A DNA stretch of 49,062 nucleotides from an uncultured Eubacteriales bacterium (GTDB taxonomy: Bacteria > Bacillota > Clostridia > Oscillospirales > Oscillospiraceae), in the NCBI GenBank assembly GCA_900552475.1, contig USAC01000006.1, positions 1 through 49,062 on the forward strand, read 5' to 3'. Of the stretch, positions 31,400 to 39,688 are shown one piece after another; the stretch's first letter is position 1; every line of letters starts with the position of its first letter. Position numbers and translations under genes: made by a program. The notes beneath the pieces were generated by a model, which was not told where the DNA came from, did not search any database, and saw only the letters and a program-made list of their open reading frames with translations.

Positions 31400-32382
31400 A
31401 AAAGATTATGACTCTGATCCTTGCCGCCGCCCTGTGCCTGACCGCTCTTGTCGGCTGCGGCGATAACGCCGGCACCGATAGCAATAACTACGACAGCAAG
31501 ACCTTCAAGGTTGCCGTCGTGCAGCAGCTCGACCACTCCTCGCTCAATGAGATCCGCGACGCCATTGAGGCCGAGCTTGACGCCGCGCCCGAGGGCGTGA
31601 CCGTCACCTATGAGAACTTCAACGGACAGAACGATAGCACCGTCCTCAACCAGATCGGCTCGCAGATCGTGAGCGGCGGGTATGACGCGATCATCCCCAT
31701 CGGTACGCTGGCAGCCCAGTGCATGGCGAACGCTGCCGACGGCAGCATCCCCGTCATCTATGCCGCGATCTCCGACCCTGAGACGGCCGGTCTGACCGGG
31801 CTTGACAACGTCACCGGCACGAGCGACGCGCTCAACACCGACTCCATCATGAACATGATCTTCGCCGCGAACCCCAACGTCCAGACCGTCGGCCTGCTGT
31901 ACTCCAACTCCGAGCCGAACTCCACCACCCCCATCGCCAACGCCAAGGCCTATCTCGACAGCAAGGGCATCAAGTATGTGGAAAAGACCGGCAACACCGC
32001 CGACGAGGTGCTCTCCGCCGCGAACGCCCTCGCTGCCGCCAAGGTCGATGCCGTCTTTACCCCGACCGACAACACCATCATGAACTCTGCCGCTGCCGTG
32101 GGCGAGATCTTCGCCGAGGCTGGCATCCCCCACTACACCGGCGCCGACTCCTTCGTGACGGCCGGGTGCTTCGCGACCTGCGGCGTGAACTACACCGACC
32201 TCGGTACCTACACCGCCGATATGGCGCTGGAGATCCTCCAGGGCGGCGCGGTGCCCACCTTCCACGTCATGGACGGCGGCATCATCACCGTCAACAAGGA
32301 GACGGCCCAGAAGCTGAGCATCGACCCGTCGGTCTTCTCCAGCCTCGCCGGTCAGGTCGTTGAGGTCGACACTGCCGCGTAA
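31396..32382 (+). CDS. trpX: Tryptophan ABC importer substrate-binding lipoprotein
   Basis: 328 residues, ABC_sub_bind family (PF04392). Type II signal peptide with lipobox ALVGC, so Cys near residue 22 is lipidated and the protein is anchored outside the membrane. The mature protein opens with TFKVAVVQQLDHSSLNEIRDA, typical of TrpX-like proteins. Control by a UGG T-box indicates tryptophan, or possibly a precursor, as ligand. The start has AAAGAGGG upstream. Confidence 0.9.
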   Translation: MKKIMTLILAAALCLTALVGCGDNAGTDSNNYDSKTFKVAVVQQLDHSSLNEIRDAIEAELDAAPEGVTVTYENFNGQNDSTVLNQIGSQIVSGGYDAIIPIGTLAAQCMANAADGSIPVIYAAISDPETAGLTGLDNVTGTSDALNTDSIMNMIFAANPNVQTVGLLYSNSEPNSTTPIANAKAYLDSKGIKYVEKTGNTADEVLSAANALAAAKVDAVFTPTDNTIMNSAAAVGEIFAEAGIPHYTGADSFVTAGCFATCGVNYTDLGTYTADMALEILQGGAVPTFHVMDGGIITVNKETAQKLSIDPSVFSSLAGQVVEVDTAA

Positions 32383-32468
32383 CCAAAACAACACGAGCCG
32401 CACCGCCCGCGGGGAGCCGTTCCCTGCGGGCGGCGCGTGGATAGAATGGGATAGAAGGAGAATTGTAC

Positions 32469-33374
32469 ATGCTGAGTATGAATGTCGTCACCGGCGCGCT
32501 GGAGCTGGGCTTTATCTATGCTCTTGTCGCGATGGCGCTGTTTTTGAGCTTCCGCGTCCTGAATATCGCGGATATGACCACGGACGGATCGTTCACGCTG
32601 GGCTGCGCGGTGTCCGCCGTGCTGGCCGTGGCGGGGCACCCGATCCTTGGGATCCCGCTGGCCATGCTGGCCGGTGCCGCGGCGGGCTTCATCACCGCTC
32701 TGCTGCAGACGCGGCTGGGCGTGCCGTCCATCCTCGCGGGCATCATCACGAACACCGGACTTTACACGGTGAACCTCGCGGTGATGGGTTTTTCGGCCAA
32801 CGTGAACATGCTCAAGACCGACACGATTTTCTCCATGTTCAGGAATCTCCTCGGCGGCGCGGCGGCGTATAAGCTCATCCTCGCCGCGGCCATCGCGGCG
32901 GTGGTGTGCGTGCTGCTGATCCTGTTTCTGCGCACGCGGCTGGGGCTCTCCATCCGCGCCACGGGCGATAACCCCGACATGGTGCGCGCGAGCTCCATCA
33001 ACACGCGCGTGACCGTCACGATCGGCCTGTGCGCCGCGAACGCCGTCACGGCGCTCTCCGGCGCGATCCTCGCGCAGTATCAGAAGACCGCCGACATCAA
33101 CCTCGGCACCGGCATGGTCATCATCGGCCTCGCTTCGCTCATCATCGGCGAGACGATCTTCGGCCGCGGCGGCATCCCGCTCAAGGTCGTCGGCGCGGTG
33201 GCGGGCAGCGTAATCTACCGCTTCATCATCGCCGTCGCCCTGCGGCTGAACCTCCCGGCGGAGTGTCTCAAGCTCATCTCTGCCGTCATCGTGGCGCTGG
33301 CTATCGCCCTGCCGTACCTGCGCCAGCAGCATAAGTCCCGCCCGCGCGCGGACCGGACGGAAAGGAGCGTGTAA
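32469..33374 (+). CDS. trpY: Tryptophan ABC importer permease
   Basis: 301 residues, BPD_transp_2-type permease with eight to nine helices; FRVLNIADMTTDGSFTLG and RATGDNPDMVRASSI are conserved in the TrpY/YdcZ-like permeases paired with PF04392 binding proteins. ATG at 32469 has AGAAGGAG 8 nt upstream; a TTG at 32463 is too close to that site. Confidence 0.9.
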   Translation: MLSMNVVTGALELGFIYALVAMALFLSFRVLNIADMTTDGSFTLGCAVSAVLAVAGHPILGIPLAMLAGAAAGFITALLQTRLGVPSILAGIITNTGLYTVNLAVMGFSANVNMLKTDTIFSMFRNLLGGAAAYKLILAAAIAAVVCVLLILFLRTRLGLSIRATGDNPDMVRASSINTRVTVTIGLCAANAVTALSGAILAQYQKTADINLGTGMVIIGLASLIIGETIFGRGGIPLKVVGAVAGSVIYRFIIAVALRLNLPAECLKLISAVIVALAIALPYLRQQHKSRPRADRTERSV

Positions 33375-33376
33375 CC

Positions 33377-34174
33377 ATGCTGGAACTGAGGCATATCTCC
33401 AAGACGTTTTACCCCGGCACCGTCCACGAAAAGACGGCACTGCAGGATCTGTCGCTGACGCTGCAGACCGGCGACTTCGTGACCATCCTCGGCAGCAACG
33501 GCGCCGGCAAGAGCACGCTCTTCAACGCCGTTGCCGGGGGCTTTGCCGTTGACAGCGGACGCATCGTGCTCGACGGACAGGAGCTGACGGGCATGCCCGA
33601 CTATAAGCGCAGCAAGTTCATCGGCCGCATGTTTCAGGATCCGATGCGCGGCACCGCACCGAATATGACGATCGAGGAAAACCTCGCGCTGGCCTTCCTG
33701 CGCACGAACGGCAAGAGCTCGCCCTTCTCCGTCATCACCCGTGCCGACCGCGCCGCCTTCCGCGAAAAGCTCGCCCAGCTCGGGCTGAGGCTCGAGGACC
33801 GGATGCAGCAGCCCGTTGGCCTGCTCTCCGGCGGCCAGCGTCAGGCGCTGACACTCCTCATGGCGACGGTTGTCACACCGAAGCTCCTCCTGCTAGACGA
33901 ACACACCGCCGCACTCGACCCGGCCACGGCGGAAAAGGTGCTCGCCCTCACGGACGAGATCGTGCAGAGCGCGCACATCACCTGCATGATGATTACCCAC
34001 AACATGCACTCCGCGCTCGCCCACGGCAACCGCACTATCATGATGGATCACGGAAAAATCGTCCTCGATGTAGCGGGCGAGGAGCGCGCGAAGCTGACGG
34101 TGGAGGATCTGCTCGACCGGTTCCGCAGGCTTTCCGGGGATGAGCTCGACAACGACCGGATGCTGCTGTCCTGA
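33377..34174 (+). CDS. trpZ: Tryptophan ABC importer ATPase
   Basis: 265 residues with Walker A GSNGAGKST, Q-loop FQDPMRGTAPNMT, signature LSGGQRQALTLLMA, and Walker B LLLDEHTAALDP. The His after the catalytic Glu in place of the usual Pro is characteristic of this ATPase subfamily. It begins 2 nt after the permease stop. Two terminator hairpins and dispersed repeat C follow. Confidence 0.93.
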   Translation: MLELRHISKTFYPGTVHEKTALQDLSLTLQTGDFVTILGSNGAGKSTLFNAVAGGFAVDSGRIVLDGQELTGMPDYKRSKFIGRMFQDPMRGTAPNMTIEENLALAFLRTNGKSSPFSVITRADRAAFREKLAQLGLRLEDRMQQPVGLLSGGQRQALTLLMATVVTPKLLLLDEHTAALDPATAEKVLALTDEIVQSAHITCMMITHNMHSALAHGNRTIMMDHGKIVLDVAGEERAKLTVEDLLDRFRRLSGDELDNDRMLLS

Positions 34175-34178
34175 GCTT

Positions 34179-34207
34179 GGTCAAAAAGGGCAATGCCTTT
34201 TTTGACC
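34179..34207 (+). terminator. First hairpin behind trpZ
   Basis: Stem GGTCAAAAAGGGC / GCCTTTTTTGACC (one wobble) with AAT loop, 4 nt after the stop, immediately before repeat copy C. Confidence 0.65.
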
Positions 34208-34358
34208 AAACGGGATTCACTCCGATCCACGCCTTGCCCCACTATAGGCGGCGCTGCGACACTGCGCTGCGCGCAAAGTGTTTTTTGCGGCGTACGCGCC
34301 GCCGCAAAAAAACGGATTGGATTTTTTCGAGGCTCCAGAGCCGCGAACTCTGTGAGAC
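34208..34358 (+). repeat. Dispersed module 1, copy C
   Basis: Landmarks as in copy A: GGGATTCACTCCGATCCACG, CTGCGACACTGCGCTGCGCG, TTTTTTGCGGCGTACGCGCC, CGGATTGGATTTTTTCG and the end GCGAACTCTGTGAGAC. Confidence 0.85.
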
Positions 34359-34372
34359 TTTTTGACAGATTA

Positions 34373-34407
34373 AGACACGGCGGGAATTCCGCCGTGTCTG
34401 TTTTTTT
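34373..34407 (+). terminator. Second terminator behind trpZ
   Basis: Perfect 11-bp stem AGACACGGCGG / CCGCCGTGTCT around GAATT, followed by G and T7. Confidence 0.88.
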
Positions 34408-34450
34408 ACCGTGCGAAGGGAGATTAGCGGGTAAATCGGGCTTGTCCATG

Positions 34451-34632
34451 CCTCCGGCGGGGTACTTCTCCCGCACGGGAAAAGTACCGAAAAGCGCGCC
34501 AGAAATCGGCTGACACGACGGTGTATCTTCCTTTTCGGTCGACAAGCGGGATTTTCGGTAGGATGGTGCCTAAGTTTAGTATCGTCTCTACGCTGGCGCC
34601 GCTGCCGCTTACGCTCTGAAATGTAGGAGCTT
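34451..34632 (+). repeat. Dispersed module 2, copy E
   Basis: Opens with CCTCCGGCGGGGTACTT and a stem to AAAAGTACC, then AAAAGCGCGCC, GATTTTCGGTAGGATGGTGC, CTAAGTTTAGTATCGTCTCT, and GCCGCTGCCGCTTACGCTC, TGAAAT. Copy F at 38649 shares all blocks. The following 34633-34740 is GC-rich palindromic sequence without a gene. Confidence 0.75.
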
Positions 34633-34739
34633 GTATGTTGCTCGTTCGGGGTGTAGGGGCCGGCGGCCCCTACAGAGGTCAGAAGAGGTTTTGTGGTCGA
34701 ATGGCGGGGCGATGTGGGCATCGCCCCCGCCGGAGGCAC

Positions 34740-34779
34740 AAAAAACCGCCCCGCATGACGCAAATCATACGGAGCGGTT
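34740..34779 (-). terminator. mgtE terminator
   Basis: Minus-strand stem AACCGCTCCGTATGA / TCATGCGGGGCGGTT (wobbles), followed by TTTTT. Confidence 0.85.
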
Positions 34780-34790
34780 CTGCATTCGGT

Positions 34791-36176
34791 TTATATTCCC
34801 AGCAGCCACGAAGCAAAGCGGAAATAGATCAGCAGCGACGTCGCGTCGACGATCGTGGAGATAAAGGGGCTCGCCATCACGGCGGGGTCAAGCCCGATCT
34901 TCTCCGCCAGCAGCGGCAGCGAGCAGCCCACGCACTTGGCGAACACCACCACGAAGAAGATCGTCAGGCACACCACAAGGCACACCAGCGGCGTGACCGC
35001 GCTGTTGCCGAGGAGCAGCCGGTCGACAAGCAGCATCTTCCCAAAGTTCGCGCACGCAAGGCACACGCCGCACAGCGCCGACACGCGCAGCTCCTTCCAC
35101 AGCACGCGCAGCACGTCGGAAAAGTCCACCTCGTCCAGACTCAGCGCGCGGATCACCGCGGTGGAGGCCTGCGTGCCGGAGTTGCCGCCCGTGCCGGAGA
35201 GCATCGGAATATACGCGTTGAGCACGATGCACGCGGCCAGCGCGTTTTCATAGTGGTTGAGGATCATCCCCGTGAACGTCGCCGAGAGCATCAGGATCAT
35301 CAGCCACGGCAGGCGGGCCTTCCATGTGTCGAAGACGCCGGCCTTGAGATAGGGCTTGTCCGAGGGGAGCATAGCGGCCATCTTCTCGAAGTCCTCCGTC
35401 GTCTCCTCCTCGATGACGTCCATTGCGTCGTCGACGGTGACGATGCCGACCAGCCGCTGCTCCATGTCGACGATGGGCAGGGCGAGGAAGCCGTACTTGT
35501 TCAGCGCCTGCGCCACGTCCTCCTTATCGTCCATCGTCTTGGCCCAGACGACGTCCGGATCCATGATCTCCTCGATCAGGTCGTCCTCCTCCGCGAGGAG
35601 CAGGTCACGCACCGACAGCACGCCGAGCAGGTGGCGCGTCGGGTCGGTGACGTACAGGATGTTGATCGTCTCCATGTCGCCGCCGATACGGCGGATACGC
35701 TTGAAGGCGTCCTCGACGGTCATGTCCTTTTTCAGGGAGAGAAACTCCATGTTCATGATGGAACCGGCAGAGTCCTCGGGGTATTTGAGAATTTCGTTGA
35801 TGGATTTGCGCATCTCGGGCGTGGCCCTGTCGAGGATGCGGATCACGACGCTTGCGGGCATCTCCTCGACGATATCGACGGCGTCGTCGAGGTACAGCTC
35901 GTCGAGCACCTCCTGCAGCTCGGTGTTGGAAAAGCCGTTGATGAGCATCTCCTGGCTGTCACTCTCCAGCTCGACGAACACCTCGGCCGCCGTCTCCTTC
36001 GGGAGCAGCCGGTACAGCAGCGGCATAAGCTTTTCACCGGATTTTTCCAGCAACAGCGCGATGTCCGCCGGCTCCATGGGCAGAAACAGCTCACGCAGCT
36101 CGGTATACTGTTTACTTCGGGCCAGCTCCTCGATTTCTTCCAGATACTGGTCCATTTCCTCCTGATAGTCAAACAT
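34791..36176 (-). CDS. mgtE: Magnesium transporter MgtE
   Basis: 461 residues. The N-terminal domain is an acidic superhelix of short repeats (residues 1-130), then two CBS domains (PEDSAGSIMNMEFLSLKKDMTV region and IMDPDVVWAKTMDDKEDVA region) that bind Mg2+ and close the channel, then five membrane helices with the selectivity-filter-like MLSGTGGNSGTQAST. A dimeric Mg2+ channel in the cytoplasmic membrane. ATG at 36176 with GAGGAGGAG. Upstream is an M-box riboswitch and terminator. Confidence 0.96.
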   Translation of the reverse strand: MFDYQEEMDQYLEEIEELARSKQYTELRELFLPMEPADIALLLEKSGEKLMPLLYRLLPKETAAEVFVELESDSQEMLINGFSNTELQEVLDELYLDDAVDIVEEMPASVVIRILDRATPEMRKSINEILKYPEDSAGSIMNMEFLSLKKDMTVEDAFKRIRRIGGDMETINILYVTDPTRHLLGVLSVRDLLLAEEDDLIEEIMDPDVVWAKTMDDKEDVAQALNKYGFLALPIVDMEQRLVGIVTVDDAMDVIEEETTEDFEKMAAMLPSDKPYLKAGVFDTWKARLPWLMILMLSATFTGMILNHYENALAACIVLNAYIPMLSGTGGNSGTQASTAVIRALSLDEVDFSDVLRVLWKELRVSALCGVCLACANFGKMLLVDRLLLGNSAVTPLVCLVVCLTIFFVVVFAKCVGCSLPLLAEKIGLDPAVMASPFISTIVDATSLLIYFRFASWLLGI

Positions 36177-36204
36177 ATACCCGGCTCCTCCTCTCTGAGA
36201 AAAT

Positions 36205-36246
36205 AAAAAAACCCGCTGCACACCGGCTATGTGGTATGCTGCGGGT
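36205..36246 (-). terminator. M-box-controlled terminator of mgtE
   Basis: Minus-strand stem ACCCGC-A-GCA / TGC-A-GCGGGT followed by TTTTTTTATTTT. Confidence 0.85.
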
Positions 36247-36285
36247 CTGCCTGCATGTCAGACACATTCTGCGCGCGCACGCGCA

Positions 36286-36434
36286 GCCACCGTAACAAGC
36301 TTTAGCATCGCGGGGCGGTGAAACTGCGTTAGATGATACCTTGGTTTCGATATCGCCTGTTCAAACCCTCTCGTGGTGTCTCCACCATTTTGCGGCAGCA
36401 GCCCATATCCCTCGCGGTAGCCTTACCTACCGGA
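36286..36434 (-). promoter_or_regulatory. M-box (ykoK) magnesium riboswitch
   Basis: The minus strand carries the conserved M-box parts in order: UAGGUAAGGCUACC, GGGCUGCUGCCG, the GAGACACCACGAGAGGGUUU part, GAACAGG, and GAUGCUAAAGCUUGUUACGG at the 3' end. High Mg2+ should favour the downstream terminator and switch mgtE off. Confidence 0.93.
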
Positions 36435-36462
36435 ATCTATATTATATGTATTTGATATTTTT

Positions 36463-36491
36463 ATAGTACGGCAAATAGCGGACCGTGTCAA
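36463..36491 (-). promoter_or_regulatory. mgtE promoter
   Basis: TTGACA (36486-36491), 17-bp spacer, TACTAT (36463-36468). Confidence 0.85.
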
Positions 36492-36509
36492 CCCCTTTTG
36501 CCCGCGCCA

Positions 36510-37406
36510 TTACAGATAAATTTGCACGTCCTTAACGCCCCGGATGCTCTCACCCAGCTCCTGCAGGAAAATCTTTCCATATTCGGACAATTCCTCTCCC
36601 GCGCGCGTGACGAGAATGCTCACGCGGTCGGGCGGCGGCTGGACGAAATTGCAGATGCGCAGCCCCTCGCGCTTGAGCTGCTCGGCGGCGATGGCGGGCA
36701 CGGCGGCCCAGAGCTGCTTATTCTCGCGCGGGAAGAAGTGCAGCGGCTGGAGCGTGTCGGCATAGACATACGGCCGCGCGCCGGAGCCGTAGACACGGTC
36801 GTGCCAGTGCAGATACTCCGGGTGCCAGGTGATGAGAATCTCGTCGTTGGGATTCAGATCCTCGGCGCGCACGACGTCGGGGAAATCGCTCCCCGGAAAG
36901 CAGCCCATCAGGAACTTCTCGCGGAAGATCGGCGTGCATTCGAGCTGTTCGTTGACAATGACGTTGCTGTCGATTAGCGCGAGATCCAGCTCGTGGTTGA
37001 GCAGGCCCGCGGCGGAGTCCTCCGCGCGCATGGTGTGGATCCAGAGAAGCGCGGGGTAGCCCTGCGAGAGAAAGCGGCGGTAGACGGCGGGGAGGATGTA
37101 CTGGTTCGTCGTGTATGTCGCGGCGATGCGCAGATACTCGCGCCGCCCGAGCTCGGCGAGCGAGTCCGTCTCGGCGAGCAGACTCTGCCAGCGGCGGGCG
37201 AGCGTGAGGAATTTCTGCCCCGCCTCCGTCAGCTGGATGCGGCGCTGCCCCTTTCCGCGCAGGAACAGCGGCGTCCCCACGCGCTCCTCAAGCGCACGGA
37301 TGCGCATGGAGAGCGTGGGCTGGGTGATATAGAGCGCTTCGGCCGCGGCGGTCATCGTCCCGTGCTGCACCACGGCCCAGAATGTCTCGATGTCGAGGTT
37401 TGTCAT
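36510..37406 (-). CDS. LysR-family transcriptional regulator
   Basis: 298 residues. N-terminal winged helix: TFWAVVQHGTMTAAAEALYITQPTLSMRIRALEERVG, followed by the effector-binding domain. The start at 37406 has GGAGGTAC upstream; the long frame upstream is in AT-rich leader sequence. It is divergent from the TRIC gene, 404 bp away, which may be a target, but a LysR gene can also be unlinked to its target. Confidence 0.93.
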   Translation of the reverse strand: MTNLDIETFWAVVQHGTMTAAAEALYITQPTLSMRIRALEERVGTPLFLRGKGQRRIQLTEAGQKFLTLARRWQSLLAETDSLAELGRREYLRIAATYTTNQYILPAVYRRFLSQGYPALLWIHTMRAEDSAAGLLNHELDLALIDSNVIVNEQLECTPIFREKFLMGCFPGSDFPDVVRAEDLNPNDEILITWHPEYLHWHDRVYGSGARPYVYADTLQPLHFFPRENKQLWAAVPAIAAEQLKREGLRICNFVQPPPDRVSILVTRAGEELSEYGKIFLQELGESIRGVKDVQIYL

Positions 37407-37810
37407 GCGGCTGTACCTCCAAAAATATATCAAGATGTATTTATATTTTACTCTAATACAATCAATTTTACAAGTCAATATTTTTGTGTTACAGTAACGC
37501 ACACAAAAGGAACAGGTGCTGCAGCCGCCTTCCCGCGCAGTGCGAGTGAAGGCTTGATTCAGAATAGAGCTGTTCTCCCCTTGTTTGGTTTGGTTATTTG
37601 TTTTCCACCGCGCGCAGGTGCTGATTCCAGCCCCGCCGGTCGGAGTCCTTTCCGCTGCCGATCCGATTGCCGGATCGAAGTTGCCCGTTTCGGGCCGCCC
37701 GGTTCCTTTTTTCATCTGCTTTTCTTTTCTTCCTTTTTTCTCTCTATAATGGAAAAGGCGTCAGACACAGTCTGGCGCCTTTTCTGCATACCCCCTTCAG
37801 GAGGACCGGT
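37407..37810. other. Intergenic region, LysR / TRIC
   Basis: About 90 bp next to the LysR gene are strongly AT-rich and contain overlapping -35/-10-like boxes on the minus strand (for example TTGACT-17-TAGAGT). The middle is ordinary GC-rich sequence with no gene I can support. Near the TRIC gene a TATAAT (37745-37750) with a weak -35 is followed by the hairpin at 37753-37783. Confidence 0.5.
37753..37783 (+). other. Hairpin in the TRIC gene leader
   Basis: Stem AAAAGGCGTCAGAC / GTCTGGCGCCTTTT (one wobble) around ACA, starting only a few bases after the expected transcription start and about 27 nt before the ATG. It resembles an intrinsic terminator but the U-run is part of the stem. Confidence 0.6.
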
Positions 37811-38449
37811 ATGGAACAGTTTCAGTTGATATTTGAACTCATCGGGACGGTGGCCTTTGCCATCTCCGGCGCGATGCTCGGCATCCGCAAGGGGCTCGAC
37901 CTCTTCGGCGTGAGCATGACGGGCATGCTCACGACCGTCGGCGGCGGGATCCTGCGCGACACGATCCTCGGCCGGACGCCACCCGCGGCGCTGACCGATC
38001 CGCTGGAGGCGCTGATGGCCATCGGCGTCTCAATGCTTGTGTTTCTGATCTGCGCGCGCCTTCATCCGTGCGGCGAGCACCGTTATGCAGATCTCCTGCT
38101 CCTGGTGGCGGATTCCATCGGTCTGGGCGTGTTCACGGCGAACGGCGCGGCCATCTGCATAGCATTCGGCTGCGGCGACCGGATATTCCTCACGCTCGTC
38201 TGCGCCGTGCTCACGGGAGTCGGCGGCGGAATTCTGCGCGACCTCTGCTGCATGGAGCGGCCCTATGTCTTTACAAAGCACATTTACGCCTGCGCTTCGC
38301 TCGGCGGGGCGGCGGTGTGTCTGCTGCTTTGGCCGCTTGGACAGAATGCGGCCATGCTCGCGTGCCTGCTCGTCACGATTGTCCTGCGATTGTGCGCGGC
38401 GCACTTCCGCTGGAGCCTGCCGCGCCTGCGGGAGGGGGATCAGGCTTGA
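37811..38449 (+). CDS. TRIC-family cation channel protein (UPF0126)
   Basis: 212 residues, seven hydrophobic helices in two repeats, each beginning with an IGTVAFAISGAMLGIRKG- or DSIGLGVFTANGAAI-like helix and a GVGGGILRD motif (TTVGGGILRDTILG and TGVGGGILRDLCC). This is the bacterial TRIC/YicG family of trimeric monovalent cation channels. ATG at 37811 follows AGGAGG; a longer upstream frame is not used. Confidence 0.94.
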   Translation: MEQFQLIFELIGTVAFAISGAMLGIRKGLDLFGVSMTGMLTTVGGGILRDTILGRTPPAALTDPLEALMAIGVSMLVFLICARLHPCGEHRYADLLLLVADSIGLGVFTANGAAICIAFGCGDRIFLTLVCAVLTGVGGGILRDLCCMERPYVFTKHIYACASLGGAAVCLLLWPLGQNAAMLACLLVTIVLRLCAAHFRWSLPRLREGDQA

Positions 38450-38529
38450 CAGAGGACGCGGGTGTGGTATATAGAAAAAGGGCGCTGCGACAAGCGGTCA
38501 GCCCAGTCAGTTAAGGAAACTCAAAATGA

Positions 38530-38567
38530 GAAACCGTCACTTGGCCGAGTGGCGGTTTCTGCTTTTT
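38530..38567 (+). terminator. Terminator downstream of the TRIC gene
   Basis: Stem GAAACCGTCACT / GAGTGGCGGTTTC with wobble, then TGCTTTTT. Confidence 0.75.
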
Positions 38568-38648
38568 ACGATGATCGTAACCGTGAAAGACCCGATATGC
38601 AGGATGGTTTATTTCGGCGGGGGATTGGCATTTGAATCGGCTGGTTCT

Positions 38649-38822
38649 GCCGCCGGCGGGTTGCTTTTCCCGCGCAGGAAAAGCAACCAAAAGCGCGCAA
38701 GAAACCAAGGTTTCTTGACTTCCTCACCTGCCGACAAGTAAGATTTTCGGCAGGACGGTGCCTAAGTTTTGAATCGTCTCTGCTGCTGCGCCGCTGCCGC
38801 TGACGCTCTGAAATACAGGAGC
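38649..38822 (+). repeat. Dispersed module 2, copy F
   Basis: GCCGCCGGCGGGTTGCTTTTC hairpin region, AAAAGCGCGC, GATTTTCGGCAGGACGGTGC, CTAAGTTTTGAATCGTCTCT, GCGCCGCTGCCGCTGACGC, CTGAAATACAGGAG. About 70 nt later the DUF4230 promoter begins. Confidence 0.75.
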
Positions 38823-38890
38823 GTGCAGCTTTTATGGATTGGTTCATTTCTTACAAACAGAAACAAAAAGCGACAGTCCGGTGCAGGGGC

Positions 38891-38919
38891 TTGCCAAAGG
38901 GGGAGGTCTGTGGTATGCT
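38891..38919 (+). promoter_or_regulatory. Promoter of the DUF4230 gene
   Basis: TTGCCA (38891-38896), 17-bp spacer, TATGCT (38914-38919). Confidence 0.55.
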
Positions 38920-38960
38920 ACAGGCCACACAAAAAAACAACGTACCGAAAAGGAATTTGC

Positions 38961-39593
38961 ATGATGGAACAACAGACCAATACCCCGCGCAGACGGCGTC
39001 TGCGCATCCGCTTTCCGCTCCGCCTTGCCATCTGGGTGGTGCTTCTGGCCGCTGTGGCCGCGCTGGTCGGCGCGGGGCTGCACGCTTCAGGCGTCATCGG
39101 CTCGCACAGCAGCAAGACGACACGTCTCGGCTTCGAGGATATCGGCGAGATGGCGACGCAGGCGGCCTACACCACGCAGGTCAACGTCACGGAGGGCTCG
39201 CGCGTGCTGTGGGGCGTGACGATCCCGTTCACCCAGAGCAAGTACATCTACAGCTACGATGTCACCATCAAGGCCGGGATTGACTTTGGCGGCATTGACT
39301 GGGATCTGGATGAAGAACAGAAAACAATCCGAGTGACGATGCCGGAGACGCGGGTACTCAGCAGCGAAATTAACCTCGACTCCTTTAAGGTCTACCACGA
39401 GTCCGAGAGCATCTTCCACCACATCACGCTCGAGGAGAACAACGCTGCGCTGCAGGAGCTGCAGCACAACGCGGAGGAGACGGCCATTGCCAACGGTCTG
39501 CTCGAAAACGCGCGCAGCAACGCAGAGACGATTCTGAAGGGCTTTTTCACCAAGGCGTATGATCTGGACAAGTATACATTGACCTTCGAGTAA
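38961..39593 (+). CDS. DUF4230 membrane-anchored protein
   Basis: 210 residues. A basic N terminus (TPRRRRLRIRF) and one membrane helix (LAIWVVLLAAVAALVGAGL, about 22-42), then an extracytoplasmic DUF4230 domain rich in beta strands with YSYDVTIKAGIDFGGIDWD and a C-terminal coiled helix (NNAALQELQHNAEETAI). Function unknown; relatives sit in the cell envelope of many Firmicutes. ATG at 38961 with AAAAGGAA. A longer frame starts inside repeat F and is rejected. Confidence 0.88.
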   Translation: MMEQQTNTPRRRRLRIRFPLRLAIWVVLLAAVAALVGAGLHASGVIGSHSSKTTRLGFEDIGEMATQAAYTTQVNVTEGSRVLWGVTIPFTQSKYIYSYDVTIKAGIDFGGIDWDLDEEQKTIRVTMPETRVLSSEINLDSFKVYHESESIFHHITLEENNAALQELQHNAEETAIANGLLENARSNAETILKGFFTKAYDLDKYTLTFE

Positions 39594-39595
39594 GC

Positions 39596-39636
39596 AAAAA
39601 GACCGGGTGCTTCCACAGGAAGCACCCGGTCTTTTT
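39596..39636. terminator. Bidirectional terminator, DUF4230 / U32
   Basis: Perfect 19-bp stem (39596-39614 with 39618-39636) around ACA, with A5 and T5 flanks. Confidence 0.9.
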
Positions 39637-39688
39637 CTACTTATTACGACAATGAATTGTATATCTCAAGCCAAATTATACGTTCTGT

